This document shows, one piece after another, positions 1 through 7,205 of a stretch of DNA of 13,352 bases. Location: NCBI GenBank assembly GCA_036375275.1, contig DASUSF010000121.1, positions 1 through 13,352 on the forward strand, in the 5' to 3' direction. The notes beneath the pieces were generated by a model. The model was not told the origin of the DNA. It saw nothing but the letters and a program-made list of their open reading frames with translations, and ran no database searches. Both the position numbers and the translations under genes were made by a program. The DNA is from DASUSF01 sp036375275 (GTDB lineage Bacteria > Pseudomonadota > Alphaproteobacteria > Geminicoccales > Geminicoccaceae). Every line of letters starts with the position of its first letter. The stretch's first letter is position 1.

Positions 1-14
1 GCATGGAGGTCGCT

Positions 15-407
15 CTAGCCGCGCCCGCTCTGCCCGCCGCCGGTCGCAGCGGCCGCCGCGTCCAGCGCCTGGTCGAGGTCGGCGATGATGTCCTTCACGC
101 TCTCGATCCCGATCGAGAGCCGGATCACCTCGGGCCCGGCGCCCGCGGCCCGCCGCTGCTCGTCGTCGAGCTGGCGGTGGGTGGTCGAGGCGGGATGGAT
201 GATGAGGGAGCGGGTGTCGCCGATGTTGGCGAGGTGCGAGAACAGCTCGCAGCTCTCGACCACCTTGATGCCCATCTGGTAGCCGCCCTTCACCCCGAAG
301 GTGAACACCGCGCCGGCGCCCTTGGGCATGTAGCGCCTGGCGAGCTCGTGCGCTTCGGCGCTCTTGATCTTCAGGCTCATGGTCCGGGACCCGAGGTAGA
401 AAGCCAT
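15..407 (-). pseudogene. Truncated second copy of metY (C-terminal third only)
   Basis: This 130-residue reading frame matches only the C-terminal domain of the O-acetylhomoserine sulfhydrylase encoded just upstream. From YMPKGAG onward, 88 of 99 residues are identical to the full gene, including 51 in a row from KVVESCELF to VIRLS. It lacks the whole PLP domain: there is no Schiff-base lysine and no VDNT aspartate, so it cannot be a working transsulfuration enzyme alone. The first ~20 residues (MAFYLGSRTMSLKI) loosely resemble the segment of the full protein that reads NAFLILTGCETLSLRM; if so, about 25 residues between that point and YMPKGAG were also deleted. It starts 41 bases after the full gene's stop and ends in TAG. 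The Shine-Dalgarno is weak. I read it as a decayed tandem paralogue; a small expressed C-terminal-domain protein is possible but less likely. Confidence 0.75.
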
Positions 408-448
408 GGTCGCAGCCTACCGGGCCCGGTCCCTGCCGGCCAAGCGCG

Positions 449-1765
449 TCACGCAGCGCGTCCCCCGGTCGCGGTCGCGGCCGCCTGCAGGGCCTGATCG
501 AGATCGCGGATGATGTCCTTGACGCTCTCGATCCCGACCGACAGCCGGATCACCTCGGGACCGGCGCCGGCGGCCCGCCGCTGCTCGTCGTCGAGCTGGC
601 GGTGGGTGGTCGAGGCCGGGTGGATGATCAGGGAGCGGGTGTCGCCGATGTTGGCGAGGTGGGAGAACAGTTCGCAGCTCTCGACCACCTTGACCCCCAT
701 CTCGTAGCCGCCGCGGACCCCGAAGGTGAACAGACCCGAGGCACCCCTCGGCATGTACTTCTGCTGCAGCGCGTGGAACGGGCTCGATGGCAGCCCCGGA
801 TACGAGACCCAGGCGACCTCGGGATGGTCCGCGAGGTATTCCGCGACCGCCTGCGCGTTCGCCGCGTGCCGCTCCATCCGGAGCGACAGGGTCTCGCAGC
901 CGGTCAGGATCAGGAACGCGTTGAACGGCGACAGCGCCGGCCCGATGTCGCGCAGCCCGACCGTCTTGCAGCGGATCGCGAAGCCGAAATCGCCGAAGGT
1001 CTCGGCGAAGCGGACGCCGTGATAGGCCTTGGTCGGCTGGGTCATCAGCGGGAACCTGTCGTTCTGGAACCAGTCGAAGGTGCCGCAGTCCACGATCACC
1101 CCGCCGATCGAGTTGCCGTGGCCGCTGATGTACTTGGTCAGCGAATGGACGATGATGTCGGCGCCGTGCTCCTTCGGGCGGCAGAGCCAGGGCGTGGCGC
1201 AGGTGTTGTCGACGATCAGAGGGACGCCACCGGCATGGGCGACGGCCGCGACCGCCTCGAGGTCCGGGATCACCCCGTCGGGATTCGAGCTGCTCTCGAC
1301 GAACACCGCGCGCGTCCGCTCGCCGAGCGCCGCCTCGAACGCGCCGACGTCGGTCGGGTCGACGAAGCGGACCCGCCAGTCGAACTGCGGAAACGTCTCG
1401 CTGAACTGGGTGATCGAGCCGCCGTAGAGCCGCTTCGACGCGATCAGCTCGTCGCCCGGCCGCATCAGGTTGAGGAGCGCCACGAACTGCGCCGCGTGGC
1501 CGCTCGCGACCGCGCAGGCCGCGGTGCCGCCTTCGAGCGCCGCGACCCGCTCCTCGAGGACCGAGACCGTGGGGTTGGTGAGGCGCGAGTAGATGTTGCC
1601 GAAGCGCTGCAGGTTGAACAGTGCCGCGGCGTGGTCGACGTCGTCGAACACGAAGGCCGAGGTCTGGTAGATCGGGGTCGCCCGCGCCCCGGTGGTCGGG
1701 TCCGGCGCGGCGCCGGCATGCACCGCGAGCGTCTCGAACCCGTAGTCCTCGTCGGAGTCGCTCAT
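449..1765 (-). CDS. metY: O-acetylhomoserine aminocarboxypropyltransferase (sulfhydrylase), MetY type
   Basis: A PLP-dependent enzyme of the Cys/Met metabolism family. Members make homocysteine from O-acetylhomoserine and sulfide in the cytosol, feeding methionine synthesis. The 438-residue product has the usual MetY opening (YGFETLAVHAGAAPDPTTGA, then ATPIYQTSAFVFDD), the aspartate that contacts the PLP nitrogen in VDNT (about D186), the Schiff-base lysine in HSLTKYISGHG (about K211), and the long C-terminal domain with NIGDTRSLIIHPASTTH. I chose the ATG at 1763-1765 because MetY proteins start just before YGFETLAVHAG and a GAGGA lies just upstream; the frame stays open 21 more codons upstream to 1828. 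A stem-loop lies 23-49 bases before the start codon. A broken copy of its 3' end follows downstream. A homologue using O-succinylhomoserine (MetZ) is less likely given the length and N-terminal motif. Confidence 0.93.
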   Translation of the reverse strand: MSDSDEDYGFETLAVHAGAAPDPTTGARATPIYQTSAFVFDDVDHAAALFNLQRFGNIYSRLTNPTVSVLEERVAALEGGTAACAVASGHAAQFVALLNLMRPGDELIASKRLYGGSITQFSETFPQFDWRVRFVDPTDVGAFEAALGERTRAVFVESSSNPDGVIPDLEAVAAVAHAGGVPLIVDNTCATPWLCRPKEHGADIIVHSLTKYISGHGNSIGGVIVDCGTFDWFQNDRFPLMTQPTKAYHGVRFAETFGDFGFAIRCKTVGLRDIGPALSPFNAFLILTGCETLSLRMERHAANAQAVAEYLADHPEVAWVSYPGLPSSPFHALQQKYMPRGASGLFTFGVRGGYEMGVKVVESCELFSHLANIGDTRSLIIHPASTTHRQLDDEQRRAAGAGPEVIRLSVGIESVKDIIRDLDQALQAAATATGGRAA

Positions 1766-1787
1766 CGTCCTCGCCCACCCCGTGTCG

Positions 1788-1814
1788 TCGCCGGACGCGT
1801 CTCTACTCCGGCGA
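1788..1814 (-). promoter_or_regulatory. Stem-loop in the metY leader
   Basis: An 8-bp perfect inverted repeat, TCGCCGGA and TCCGGCGA, with an 11-base spacer sits 23-49 bases before the chosen metY ATG. In the metY transcript it would fold as a GC-rich hairpin just ahead of the ribosome-binding region. It could be an operator or an mRNA structure. I could not match it to the SAM-II riboswitch consensus often found before alphaproteobacterial methionine genes. There is no U-run, so it is not a classical terminator. Confidence 0.4.
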
Positions 1815-1920
1815 TCCGCGGATGGCAAACCGGGCGCCGCTCCAGCGCATCTTCGACATGGGCAGGGTCGAGGAGAACCGGCCGGCGGGGGCCTCGGCGG
1901 GGCCGCTGCACCGGCGATGC

Positions 1921-1967
1921 GTCATGTCCGCCCTGGGCCTTGCCCAGGGCCGGCGGCATCCGGGATC
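1921..1967. repeat. Palindromic intergenic element (alphaproteobacterial type)
   Basis: The core is a 9-bp perfect stem, GCCCTGGGC and GCCCAGGGC, around a CTT loop (1930-1950). It is flanked by GTCATG on the left and GGCATCCGGGATC on the right. This layout (GTCATG, GC-rich palindrome with a short CTT/TTG loop, GGCATCC) resembles dispersed palindromes frequent between genes in many alphaproteobacteria; the match is from memory. It touches the stop codon of the shortened SpoIIAA-like gene. It may also act as a Rho-independent-like barrier, but no U-tract follows the stem on either strand. Confidence 0.5.
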
Positions 1968-2175
1968 AGACGGTGCGCGCCGCCTCGACCATCGCCGTGA
2001 ACCCCGGGTCGATCCCGGTGAAGCTCCGGACCACCTCGAGCAGCCGGAGCCTGCCGTGACGGGCGATCGCCGTCTCCAGGCGCGCGGCGATCCGCTCGAA
2101 GCCCGCCCGGTCGATCCACCCCTCGAGCTCGATCCCGACCAGGTCCGTCCCCTCGATCTCGCGGTAGTCGATCAT
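1966..2175 (-). CDS. Shortened SpoIIAA/STAS-like protein
   Basis: A 69-residue product starting MIDYREIEGTDLVGIELEG and continuing with RLETAIARHGRLRLLEVVRSFTGIDPGF. This pattern (beta strand with an exchanged-Gly turn, amphipathic helix, HGRLRLL strand, then F-x-G) resembles the N-terminal half of SpoIIAA-like STAS-fold proteins, which are usually about 120 residues. The C-terminal half is absent: the frame stops in TGA at the edge of the palindromic element. The gene lies 31 bases after the solute-binding protein gene in the same direction and has a CGGAG before the ATG, so it may be co-transcribed. Function is unknown; truncation may have made it non-functional. The family call is moderate because it rests on remembered motif shape only. 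Confidence 0.55.
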   Translation of the reverse strand: MIDYREIEGTDLVGIELEGWIDRAGFERIAARLETAIARHGRLRLLEVVRSFTGIDPGFTAMVEAARTV

Positions 2176-2206
2176 GGCTCCGCCCGCCGCCGAGGGGACC
2201 GCATCG

Positions 2207-3484
2207 TCACCAGCGACCGCCGCGGGACAGCCGGTCCAGGGTCCGCTCCAGCGCCGCCAGCCGGTCCGCGGCTTCGGCCTTGCCGGAGAGCACGTCGTGG
2301 GCGGCGTTGAAGAACTCGGAGCTGACCTGGTTGTACTTCTCGCCGGTCACCCGCGACGGCCGGGCCACCGCCTCGACGAAGGTCTCGTAGAGGGAGCCGA
2401 AGAACGGCACCGCCTCCAGCACCTCCGGGTCCTGGTACAGCTCCTGGATGGTCGGGTTGTAGGAGCCCTCGATCGCGCGACGCTTCTGCTCCTCGTAGGA
2501 GGTCAGGTAGGCGACCAGATCGGCGGCCGGCTCGGGGTTCTCCGAGTACGTCGAGACCGCGAGCTGCCAGCCGCCGAGCACGCCGGTATGCTTGCCGTCT
2601 TCGCCGCCCCTGGGCAGCTGGGTCACGCCGACCTTGCCCTTGATCGGGCTGTCGTCCGCCTGCGCGAGCGCCCAGGCATAGGGCCAGTTGCGCATGAACA
2701 CGGCGTTGCCCGACTGGAACACGCCGCGCGCCTCCTCCTCGGCATAGTTGAGCACGCCCTGCGGGGCGATCGTGCCGATCCAGCCGGCCGCGGTATCGAG
2801 AGCGGTCGCCGCCTGCTCGTTGTCGATCGTGATGGTGCCGTCGTCGGCGACGATGGTCCCGCCGCCGAAGCTGTCGATCCATTCCAGCGCGTCGCAGGTG
2901 AGCCCTTCGTAGGCCTTGGCCTGGAAGACGAAGCCCTGCATCCGGTCGTTGCCTTCGCTCCGCTCGCCGGCCTGGATCTCCTCGGCGATGGCGCGGAGCT
3001 CCTCCCAGGTCTCGGGTGGCTCCTTGCCGTACTTCTCGAGCAGATCGGTCCGGTAGTAGAGGATGCCGGCGTCGGTGAACCAGGGCATCGCCACCAGGCG
3101 GCCGTCGACCGTGTTGTTCTCGACGATCGCCCTGAAGTGCCGGTCGATCTGCTCCTGGTCGATGTGCTCGGCGAGGTCGATGAAGTGGCTGTCGAGGATG
3201 CCCGGCCAGATCACGTCGATCTGGAACACGTCGATGTCGGCCGAGCCGGCGGCCAGGATCTGCTGGTAGAGGGCGAGGCGCTCGGTCGCCGAGTTCGGGG
3301 TCGAGATCACCTCGACCTCGTGGCTGCTCTGCTCGGCCCAGGCGCGGGCGCCCTGCTGGCACAGCTCGAGCTCGAGACCGACCGCGCCGCAGGAGATCGC
3401 GATGGTGGCTGCCCTGGCGGTGGACGGTCCGGCGGCACCGATCGCGACGGCCATCAGGGTCATGCCAAGCCAGCCTCTCTGCAT
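2207..3484 (-). CDS. Sugar-type ABC transporter solute-binding protein (trehalose/maltose-like)
   Basis: A 425-residue periplasmic binding protein of extracellular solute-binding family 1. Residues 1-25 form a Sec signal peptide: a short basic start, hydrophobic MTLMAVAIGAAG, and a STARA cleavage site before ATIAISCG. The body has features seen in trehalose/maltose-type binders: DIDVFQIDVIWPGILDSHFIDL, MPWFTDAGILYYRTDLLEKYG, PPETWEELRAIAEEIQ, MRNWPYAWALA, GVLGGWQLAVS and SYNPTIQELY. These mark it as similar to ThuE-like disaccharide binders, but the exact sugar cannot be read from sequence. The ATG at 3482-3484 has a GGGAG seven bases upstream. Usually such a gene precedes two permease genes and often an ATPase; here only the small SpoIIAA-like gene follows, so it must work with a distant transporter or be a relic. 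Confidence 0.88.
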   Translation of the reverse strand: MQRGWLGMTLMAVAIGAAGPSTARAATIAISCGAVGLELELCQQGARAWAEQSSHEVEVISTPNSATERLALYQQILAAGSADIDVFQIDVIWPGILDSHFIDLAEHIDQEQIDRHFRAIVENNTVDGRLVAMPWFTDAGILYYRTDLLEKYGKEPPETWEELRAIAEEIQAGERSEGNDRMQGFVFQAKAYEGLTCDALEWIDSFGGGTIVADDGTITIDNEQAATALDTAAGWIGTIAPQGVLNYAEEEARGVFQSGNAVFMRNWPYAWALAQADDSPIKGKVGVTQLPRGGEDGKHTGVLGGWQLAVSTYSENPEPAADLVAYLTSYEEQKRRAIEGSYNPTIQELYQDPEVLEAVPFFGSLYETFVEAVARPSRVTGEKYNQVSSEFFNAAHDVLSGKAEAADRLAALERTLDRLSRGGRW

Positions 3485-3655
3485 GCTGCGTCTCCCGTTG
3501 GTGCTTGCTCTCCCGACCGCCGGGCACGCCGGGCCCGCTCCCGGCCCCCTTGCGGTTTGCCAAGTGTCGGCGTCTTCTAGGGCCTTGGCAAGCGACCGGC
3601 CCCGCGGCGCCTCGGGGGCGGCAGCGTCGGGAGACGGCATGACCGGTTTCGCGGC
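3485..3655. promoter_or_regulatory. Divergent intergenic region with spaced inverted repeat
   Basis: These 171 bases separate the divergent solute-binding protein and hydrolase genes, so promoters for both should lie here. The striking element is a perfect inverted repeat, TTGCCAAG (3557-3564) and CTTGGCAA (3584-3591), with a 19-base spacer. Each arm contains TTGCCA, which could also serve as a -35 box reading inward on its own strand, though no convincing -10 follows. A paired regulator site is plausible; no regulator gene is adjacent. Confidence 0.4.
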
Positions 3656-4435
3656 ATGAGCCTCGAACTCGCGAGCCAGGCCTTCGGTTCGTCCGGCGAC
3701 GCGGTTGTGGTCATGCACGGCCTGTTCGGCGCCGCGCGCAACTGGACCTCGATCGCCAAGCGCCTCGCTGAGGACCACCGGGTGTTCGCGCTCGACCTCC
3801 GCAACCACGGCGCTTCGCCCTGGTCGGACGACGTCAGCTACGCGGCGATGGCCGAGGACGTCCGAAGCTTCATCGAGGCGGAAGGGATCGAGCCCGCGGT
3901 GCTGATCGGCCACAGCATGGGCGGCAAGGTCGCGATGCGCCTCGCGCTCGAGTACCGCGACCTGGTCGAGAAGCTGATCGTCGCCGACATCGCGCCGGTC
4001 GCCTACCAGCACAGCTTCGACGAGTACTTCGATGCGATGCGCGGCGTCGACCTGAAGGCGGCGCGCCGCCGGGCCGACGTCGAGGCGGCGCTCGCCCCGG
4101 GCATCCCGGACCGCGGCATCCGCGGCTTCCTGCTCCAGAGCCTGACCCGCGACGACGACGGCTTCGCCTGGCAGCTCAACCTCGATGCGCTGGCCATGCA
4201 CATGGACGACCTCACCGGCTGGCCGGACGATCTGCCGGGGCGGCAGTTCGACGGACCGACGCTGTTCGTCGGCGGGGAGCGGTCCGACTACCTCCAGCCC
4301 GCGCACCGCGAGGCGGTCCTCGCCCTGTTCCCGGAGGCCCGCTTCACCACCCTCAAGGGCGCCGGTCACTGGCTCCACGCCGAGCAGCCGGACGCCTTCC
4401 TCAGGACGGTGCGCGCCTTCCTCGACCAGACCTGA
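3656..4435 (+). CDS. Alpha/beta hydrolase (YbfF-like esterase)
   Basis: A 259-residue cytosolic alpha/beta-fold hydrolase, probably an esterase or thioesterase. The oxyanion-hole motif is VVVMHGLFGAARNW (HG at 21-22), the nucleophile elbow is GHSMGG with Ser87, the likely acid is Asp211 in GGERSDYL, and the catalytic histidine is His238 in GAGHWLH. The strand DLRNHGASPW before the elbow and the DIAPVAY segment after it are typical of the YbfF esterase group, which hydrolyses short acyl esters and acyl-CoA thioesters. It is divergent from the solute-binding protein gene and convergent with the quinone oxidoreductase gene, only six bases separating the two stop codons. The Shine-Dalgarno is weak; a 6-codon ATG frame just upstream ends in the TGA that overlaps this start codon. 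The substrate is unknown. Confidence 0.88.
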   Translation: MSLELASQAFGSSGDAVVVMHGLFGAARNWTSIAKRLAEDHRVFALDLRNHGASPWSDDVSYAAMAEDVRSFIEAEGIEPAVLIGHSMGGKVAMRLALEYRDLVEKLIVADIAPVAYQHSFDEYFDAMRGVDLKAARRRADVEAALAPGIPDRGIRGFLLQSLTRDDDGFAWQLNLDALAMHMDDLTGWPDDLPGRQFDGPTLFVGGERSDYLQPAHREAVLALFPEARFTTLKGAGHWLHAEQPDAFLRTVRAFLDQT

Positions 4436-4441
4436 CTTTGA

Positions 4442-5437
4442 TCAGCTCCGGCCGGTGAGCAGCACGACCTTGCCGGTGATCCGGCCGCTCCGGATCAGCT
4501 CGAGCGCGTCCGCGGCCCGTTCCATCGGATAGGTCGCCATGACCTCCGGACGGATCCTGCCGGCGGTGTAGAGGTCGAACAGCTCGTCCTGGACCCGGCG
4601 CACCCAGGCCGGGTCGCGCTCGCGGTAGTCGCTCCACTGCAGGCCCGAGGCCGTGATGTTCTTGACCAGGAGGTAGTTGGCGCGGATCTCCGGGATGCGG
4701 CCGGCCGCGAAGCCGACCACGACGATCCGCCCCCGCCAGGCGAGGGCGCGGATGGCGGCGTCGAACACGTCGCCGCCGAGCGTCTCGATCACCACGTCGG
4801 CGCCATGGCCGCCGGTCGCCGCGCGGACCTCGGCGCGAAGCGCTTCGTGGAGGTCGTCCGCCCGGAGGTCGACGATCGCATCGGCCCCGGCGCGCCGGAT
4901 CGCGGCCGTCTTCTCGGGCGATCCGGTGGCGGCGAGGGCGATGCCGCCGAACGCCTTGACCACCTGGAGCGTGGCGAGGCCGACCCCGCCACCGGCGCCG
5001 GTGACCAGCACCACCTCGCCCGGCGTGAAGCGGCCGCGCTCGAAGAGGGCGAAGTGCGCGGTCTGGAAGACGAGGCCCATGGCGGCGGCGTCGGTGAAGC
5101 TCATGGCGTCCGGGATCCGGTAGGCGTCCTCGGCGTCGACCACGACCTCCTCGGCATAGGCGCCGTGCTCGAGCTGGACCACGACCCGATCACCGACGGC
5201 GAGGCCCGACACGTTCTCGCCGAGCGCCGCGACCACGCCCGCGGCATCCTTGCCCGGCGCGAACGGCCGCTCCGGCAGCTTCTGATACCTGCCGCCGATC
5301 ACCAGGAGGTCCGGGTAGTTCACCCCGATCGCGTGCACCTCGACCCGGACCTGGCCGGCCGCCGGCTCGGGCGTCGGGCGATCCTGGAAGCGCAGCACCT
5401 CCGGCCCGCCGAACTCCGGCACCACCAGCGCCCGCAT
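4442..5437 (-). CDS. Zinc-independent MDR oxidoreductase, NADPH:quinone reductase type
   Basis: A 331-residue medium-chain dehydrogenase/reductase. The GroES-like N-terminal domain has the QOR-type opening MRALVVPEFGGPEVL and GVNYPDLLVIGGRY, without the cysteines and histidines that bind zinc in alcohol dehydrogenases. The Rossmann domain has TGAGGGVG (146-153) followed by LATLQVVKAFG, the NADPH-binding loop of this family. Members reduce quinones or alpha,beta-unsaturated carbonyl compounds, and some act on enoyl-thioesters. Its ATG directly abuts the TAG of the racemase-like gene (TAGATG) with GGGAG nine bases before, so it is the last gene of the five-gene operon. In this setting a role in reducing or detoxifying an enoyl or quinone intermediate is an inference. 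It ends six bases from the convergent hydrolase gene. Confidence 0.88.
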   Translation of the reverse strand: MRALVVPEFGGPEVLRFQDRPTPEPAAGQVRVEVHAIGVNYPDLLVIGGRYQKLPERPFAPGKDAAGVVAALGENVSGLAVGDRVVVQLEHGAYAEEVVVDAEDAYRIPDAMSFTDAAAMGLVFQTAHFALFERGRFTPGEVVLVTGAGGGVGLATLQVVKAFGGIALAATGSPEKTAAIRRAGADAIVDLRADDLHEALRAEVRAATGGHGADVVIETLGGDVFDAAIRALAWRGRIVVVGFAAGRIPEIRANYLLVKNITASGLQWSDYRERDPAWVRRVQDELFDLYTAGRIRPEVMATYPMERAADALELIRSGRITGKVVLLTGRS

Positions 5438-6562
5438 CTAGCGGTTCTCCCGCACGAACTCACGAACGTCGGCTTCGCCGAGCCGCGGAAAGCCGGCTTC
5501 CCCGGGGCCGCGGAAGGCCGCGTCGAGCGGCAGCGGCAGCGCCGGGATACGCTGATCGTCGGGCGCGCGCAGCTCCTGCGCAAAGAGCCCCCGCGCTGCG
5601 ACGTGCGGCTCGGAGAGCGCTTCCTCGAGCGTCGCGACGATCGAGCAGCAGACGTCCTCGCCCTTGAAGACTTGCTGCCAGTGCGCCGCGTCGTGACCTT
5701 CGATGATGGCGGCGATGGCGGTTCGGGTCGCGGCTGGGTCCTCCCGGTCGTCCCGGAGCGGCTCCGCGAGCCCGATCAGCTCGGTGAAGCGCCGCCAGAA
5801 CCTTTCCTCCAGAGGCGCTGCAGCCAGATGACGGCCGTCCCGCGTCCGGTAGATGGCGTAGCGGGGCGAGCCGCCGGTCACCAGCTCGCCGCCGGGCCGC
5901 GGCCAGCCGCCCCCGGCGAAGGCGTTGCCGAGCGCCCAGTAGAGGAACGGGAACAGGTTGTCGGTCATCGAGACGTCGAGGTGACGGCCCTCGCCCGTCC
6001 GGCTGCGCTCGTGCAGCGCGAGCAGGATGTTGATCACCGCCGGCCAGCTCCCGCCCGCGATGTCGGCAATCAGGGCCGGCGGCACTACCGGCGCGCCGTC
6101 GGCGCCCGCCGAGAGCCCGAGCAGCCCGACCTCGGCGATGTAGTTCAGGTCGTGCGCGGCGATCCCGGCCTTCGGCCCGTTCTGCCCGTAGCCGGTGATC
6201 GAGCAGTAGATCAGGCCCGGGTTGACTTCCCGGAGCGCCGCGTAGCCCAGACCGAGACGGTCCATGACGCCCGGGCGGAACTGCTCGACCAGCACGTCCG
6301 CCCGCTCGACCAGCGGCCGGAGGGTCTCGCGCGCCGCCTCGTCCTTGAGGTCGAGGGCGAGCGAGCGCTTGCCGCGGTTGAGGAGGCCGAAGTTGACGCT
6401 GTCCGGGCCGAGCTTCGGCGCGTAGCGCCGCATCTCGTCCCCACCGTCCGGGCGCTCGATCTTGATCACCTCGGCGCCGGCCTCGGCGAGCAGCAGCGTC
6501 GCCATCGGGCCCGGCAGGAGCGTCGAGAAGTCGAGGACCAGCACCCCGTCGAGCGGCGCCAT
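5438..6562 (-). CDS. Alpha-methylacyl-CoA racemase-like protein (CaiB/BaiF fold)
   Basis: A 374-residue class III CoA-transferase-fold protein: GVLVLDFSTLLPGPMATLLLAEAG at the start, EVIKIERPDGGD, NRGKRSLALDLK and EQFRPGVMDRLGLGY. Many relatives move CoA between acids, but this one looks like a racemase. The segment GYGQNGPKAGIAAHDLNYIA matches the racemase loop, and His137, Asp167 (ADIAGGSW) and Glu252 (PLEERFW) have the same spacing (30 and 85 residues) as His126, Asp156 and Glu241 of Mycobacterium tuberculosis MCR. Racemases convert (2R)- to (2S)-methylacyl-CoA so that acyl-CoA dehydrogenases can act. The start ATG overlaps the preceding stop by one base (TGATG) and has GGGAG five bases upstream. 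The automatic label would likely be just 'CoA transferase'; Asp167 also fits the catalytic aspartate of true transferases. Confidence 0.85.
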   Translation of the reverse strand: MAPLDGVLVLDFSTLLPGPMATLLLAEAGAEVIKIERPDGGDEMRRYAPKLGPDSVNFGLLNRGKRSLALDLKDEAARETLRPLVERADVLVEQFRPGVMDRLGLGYAALREVNPGLIYCSITGYGQNGPKAGIAAHDLNYIAEVGLLGLSAGADGAPVVPPALIADIAGGSWPAVINILLALHERSRTGEGRHLDVSMTDNLFPFLYWALGNAFAGGGWPRPGGELVTGGSPRYAIYRTRDGRHLAAAPLEERFWRRFTELIGLAEPLRDDREDPAATRTAIAAIIEGHDAAHWQQVFKGEDVCCSIVATLEEALSEPHVAARGLFAQELRAPDDQRIPALPLPLDAAFRGPGEAGFPRLGEADVREFVRENR

Positions 6563-7200
6563 CAGGGCTCCCGCGCGCGCCGCTGCTTCGCGACCACCGC
6601 CCGGCGGGCCGGCGCATAGGCCGGGGTTCCGTAGACCTCGAACAAGGCGCGTGTCACGTCATGATGCCGGGCGAGCCCGCCCCGCACCACGCGCTCGATC
6701 GGCCCGTCCGGATAGCCGAGGCCGAGCCGGCAGGTGGTGTCCATGTCGGCGGCGGAGGCCAAGCCTTCGTCGAGCAGGCGGAGCGCCTCGTTGTAGACCG
6801 GCCGGACCAGGCGATCGATGATCCGCCCGGCCTGGTCGGCGCAGAGCGCGACCTCCAGGCCCGCGGCCTGGAACATCGCCCTGGCCGCCTCGACCGCGGC
6901 CTCGTCGCTGTGCGGCTGGACGACGAGCTCGATCAGGCTGGACGGCGGGTCGTCGCCGTTCCGGTAGCGGGCGAAGCCCAGGACCTTCGAGCCTTCCTCG
7001 CCTGCGCCTTCGCCGGTGTGGACGCCCAGGCACTCGAGGTCGAGCTCGACCAGGACCGCCGTGGCGGCGGCGTCATCGACCGGCCCGGCCGGGCTGCCGA
7101 GATGGAGGACCACCTCACCATCGTCCGAAGCCGCGTCGAGGAACGGATCGCCTGTCGGAAAGGACCGGCTGGGTCCGTGCTGGATGATCCGGTACGCCAT
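6562..7200 (-). CDS. Stand-alone 3-hydroxyacyl-CoA dehydrogenase C-terminal-domain protein
   Basis: A 212-residue protein. Residues about 88-200 look like the C-terminal helical domain of 3-hydroxyacyl-CoA dehydrogenases: IELVVQPHSDEAAVEAARAM, then AGRIIDRLVRPVYNEAL, LLDEGLASAADMDTTCRLGL and GYPDGPIE. The first ~85 residues have no GxGxxG and no catalytic Ser/His, and resemble a shrunken, decayed Rossmann domain. PaaH/FadB-like enzymes often carry such a second C-terminal repeat fused after the first; here the equivalent is a separate gene, five bases downstream of the NAD-binding dehydrogenase. I infer that the two products associate, with this one as a structural or substrate-binding subunit. 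It probably cannot catalyse oxidation alone. Start ATG at 7198-7200, preceded by GAAGGCG; the stop overlaps the next gene's ATG by one base. Confidence 0.75.
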   Translation of the reverse strand: MAYRIIQHGPSRSFPTGDPFLDAASDDGEVVLHLGSPAGPVDDAAATAVLVELDLECLGVHTGEGAGEEGSKVLGFARYRNGDDPPSSLIELVVQPHSDEAAVEAARAMFQAAGLEVALCADQAGRIIDRLVRPVYNEALRLLDEGLASAADMDTTCRLGLGYPDGPIERVVRGGLARHHDVTRALFEVYGTPAYAPARRAVVAKQRRAREP

Positions 7201-7205
7201 CGCCT

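Noticed and set aside
419..430. 12-bp perfect palindrome ACCGGGCCCGGT between metY and its truncated copy.
   Set aside because: No loop and no U-run, so it is not a good terminator, and short G/C palindromes are frequent by chance here.
1766..1965. SAM-II riboswitch before metY.
   Set aside because: The leader was read on the minus strand and no SAM-II consensus was recognised; only a simple stem-loop is present.
602..2059. A 485-residue plus-strand frame opposite metY.
   Set aside because: Antisense shadow of metY, with no domain; long shadows are expected at this GC content.
2207..4378. A 723-residue minus-strand open frame running through the hydrolase region into the binding protein.
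   Set aside because: The binding protein has a clear signal peptide, SD and ATG at 3484; the upstream extension is the antisense of the well-supported plus-strand hydrolase, and has no recognisable domain.
4805..6619. A 604-residue plus-strand open frame opposite the reductase and racemase genes.
   Set aside because: Its composition (Arg, Ala, Gly, Asp, Val rich) is the complement of high-GC codons; the minus-strand genes have full domain motifs.
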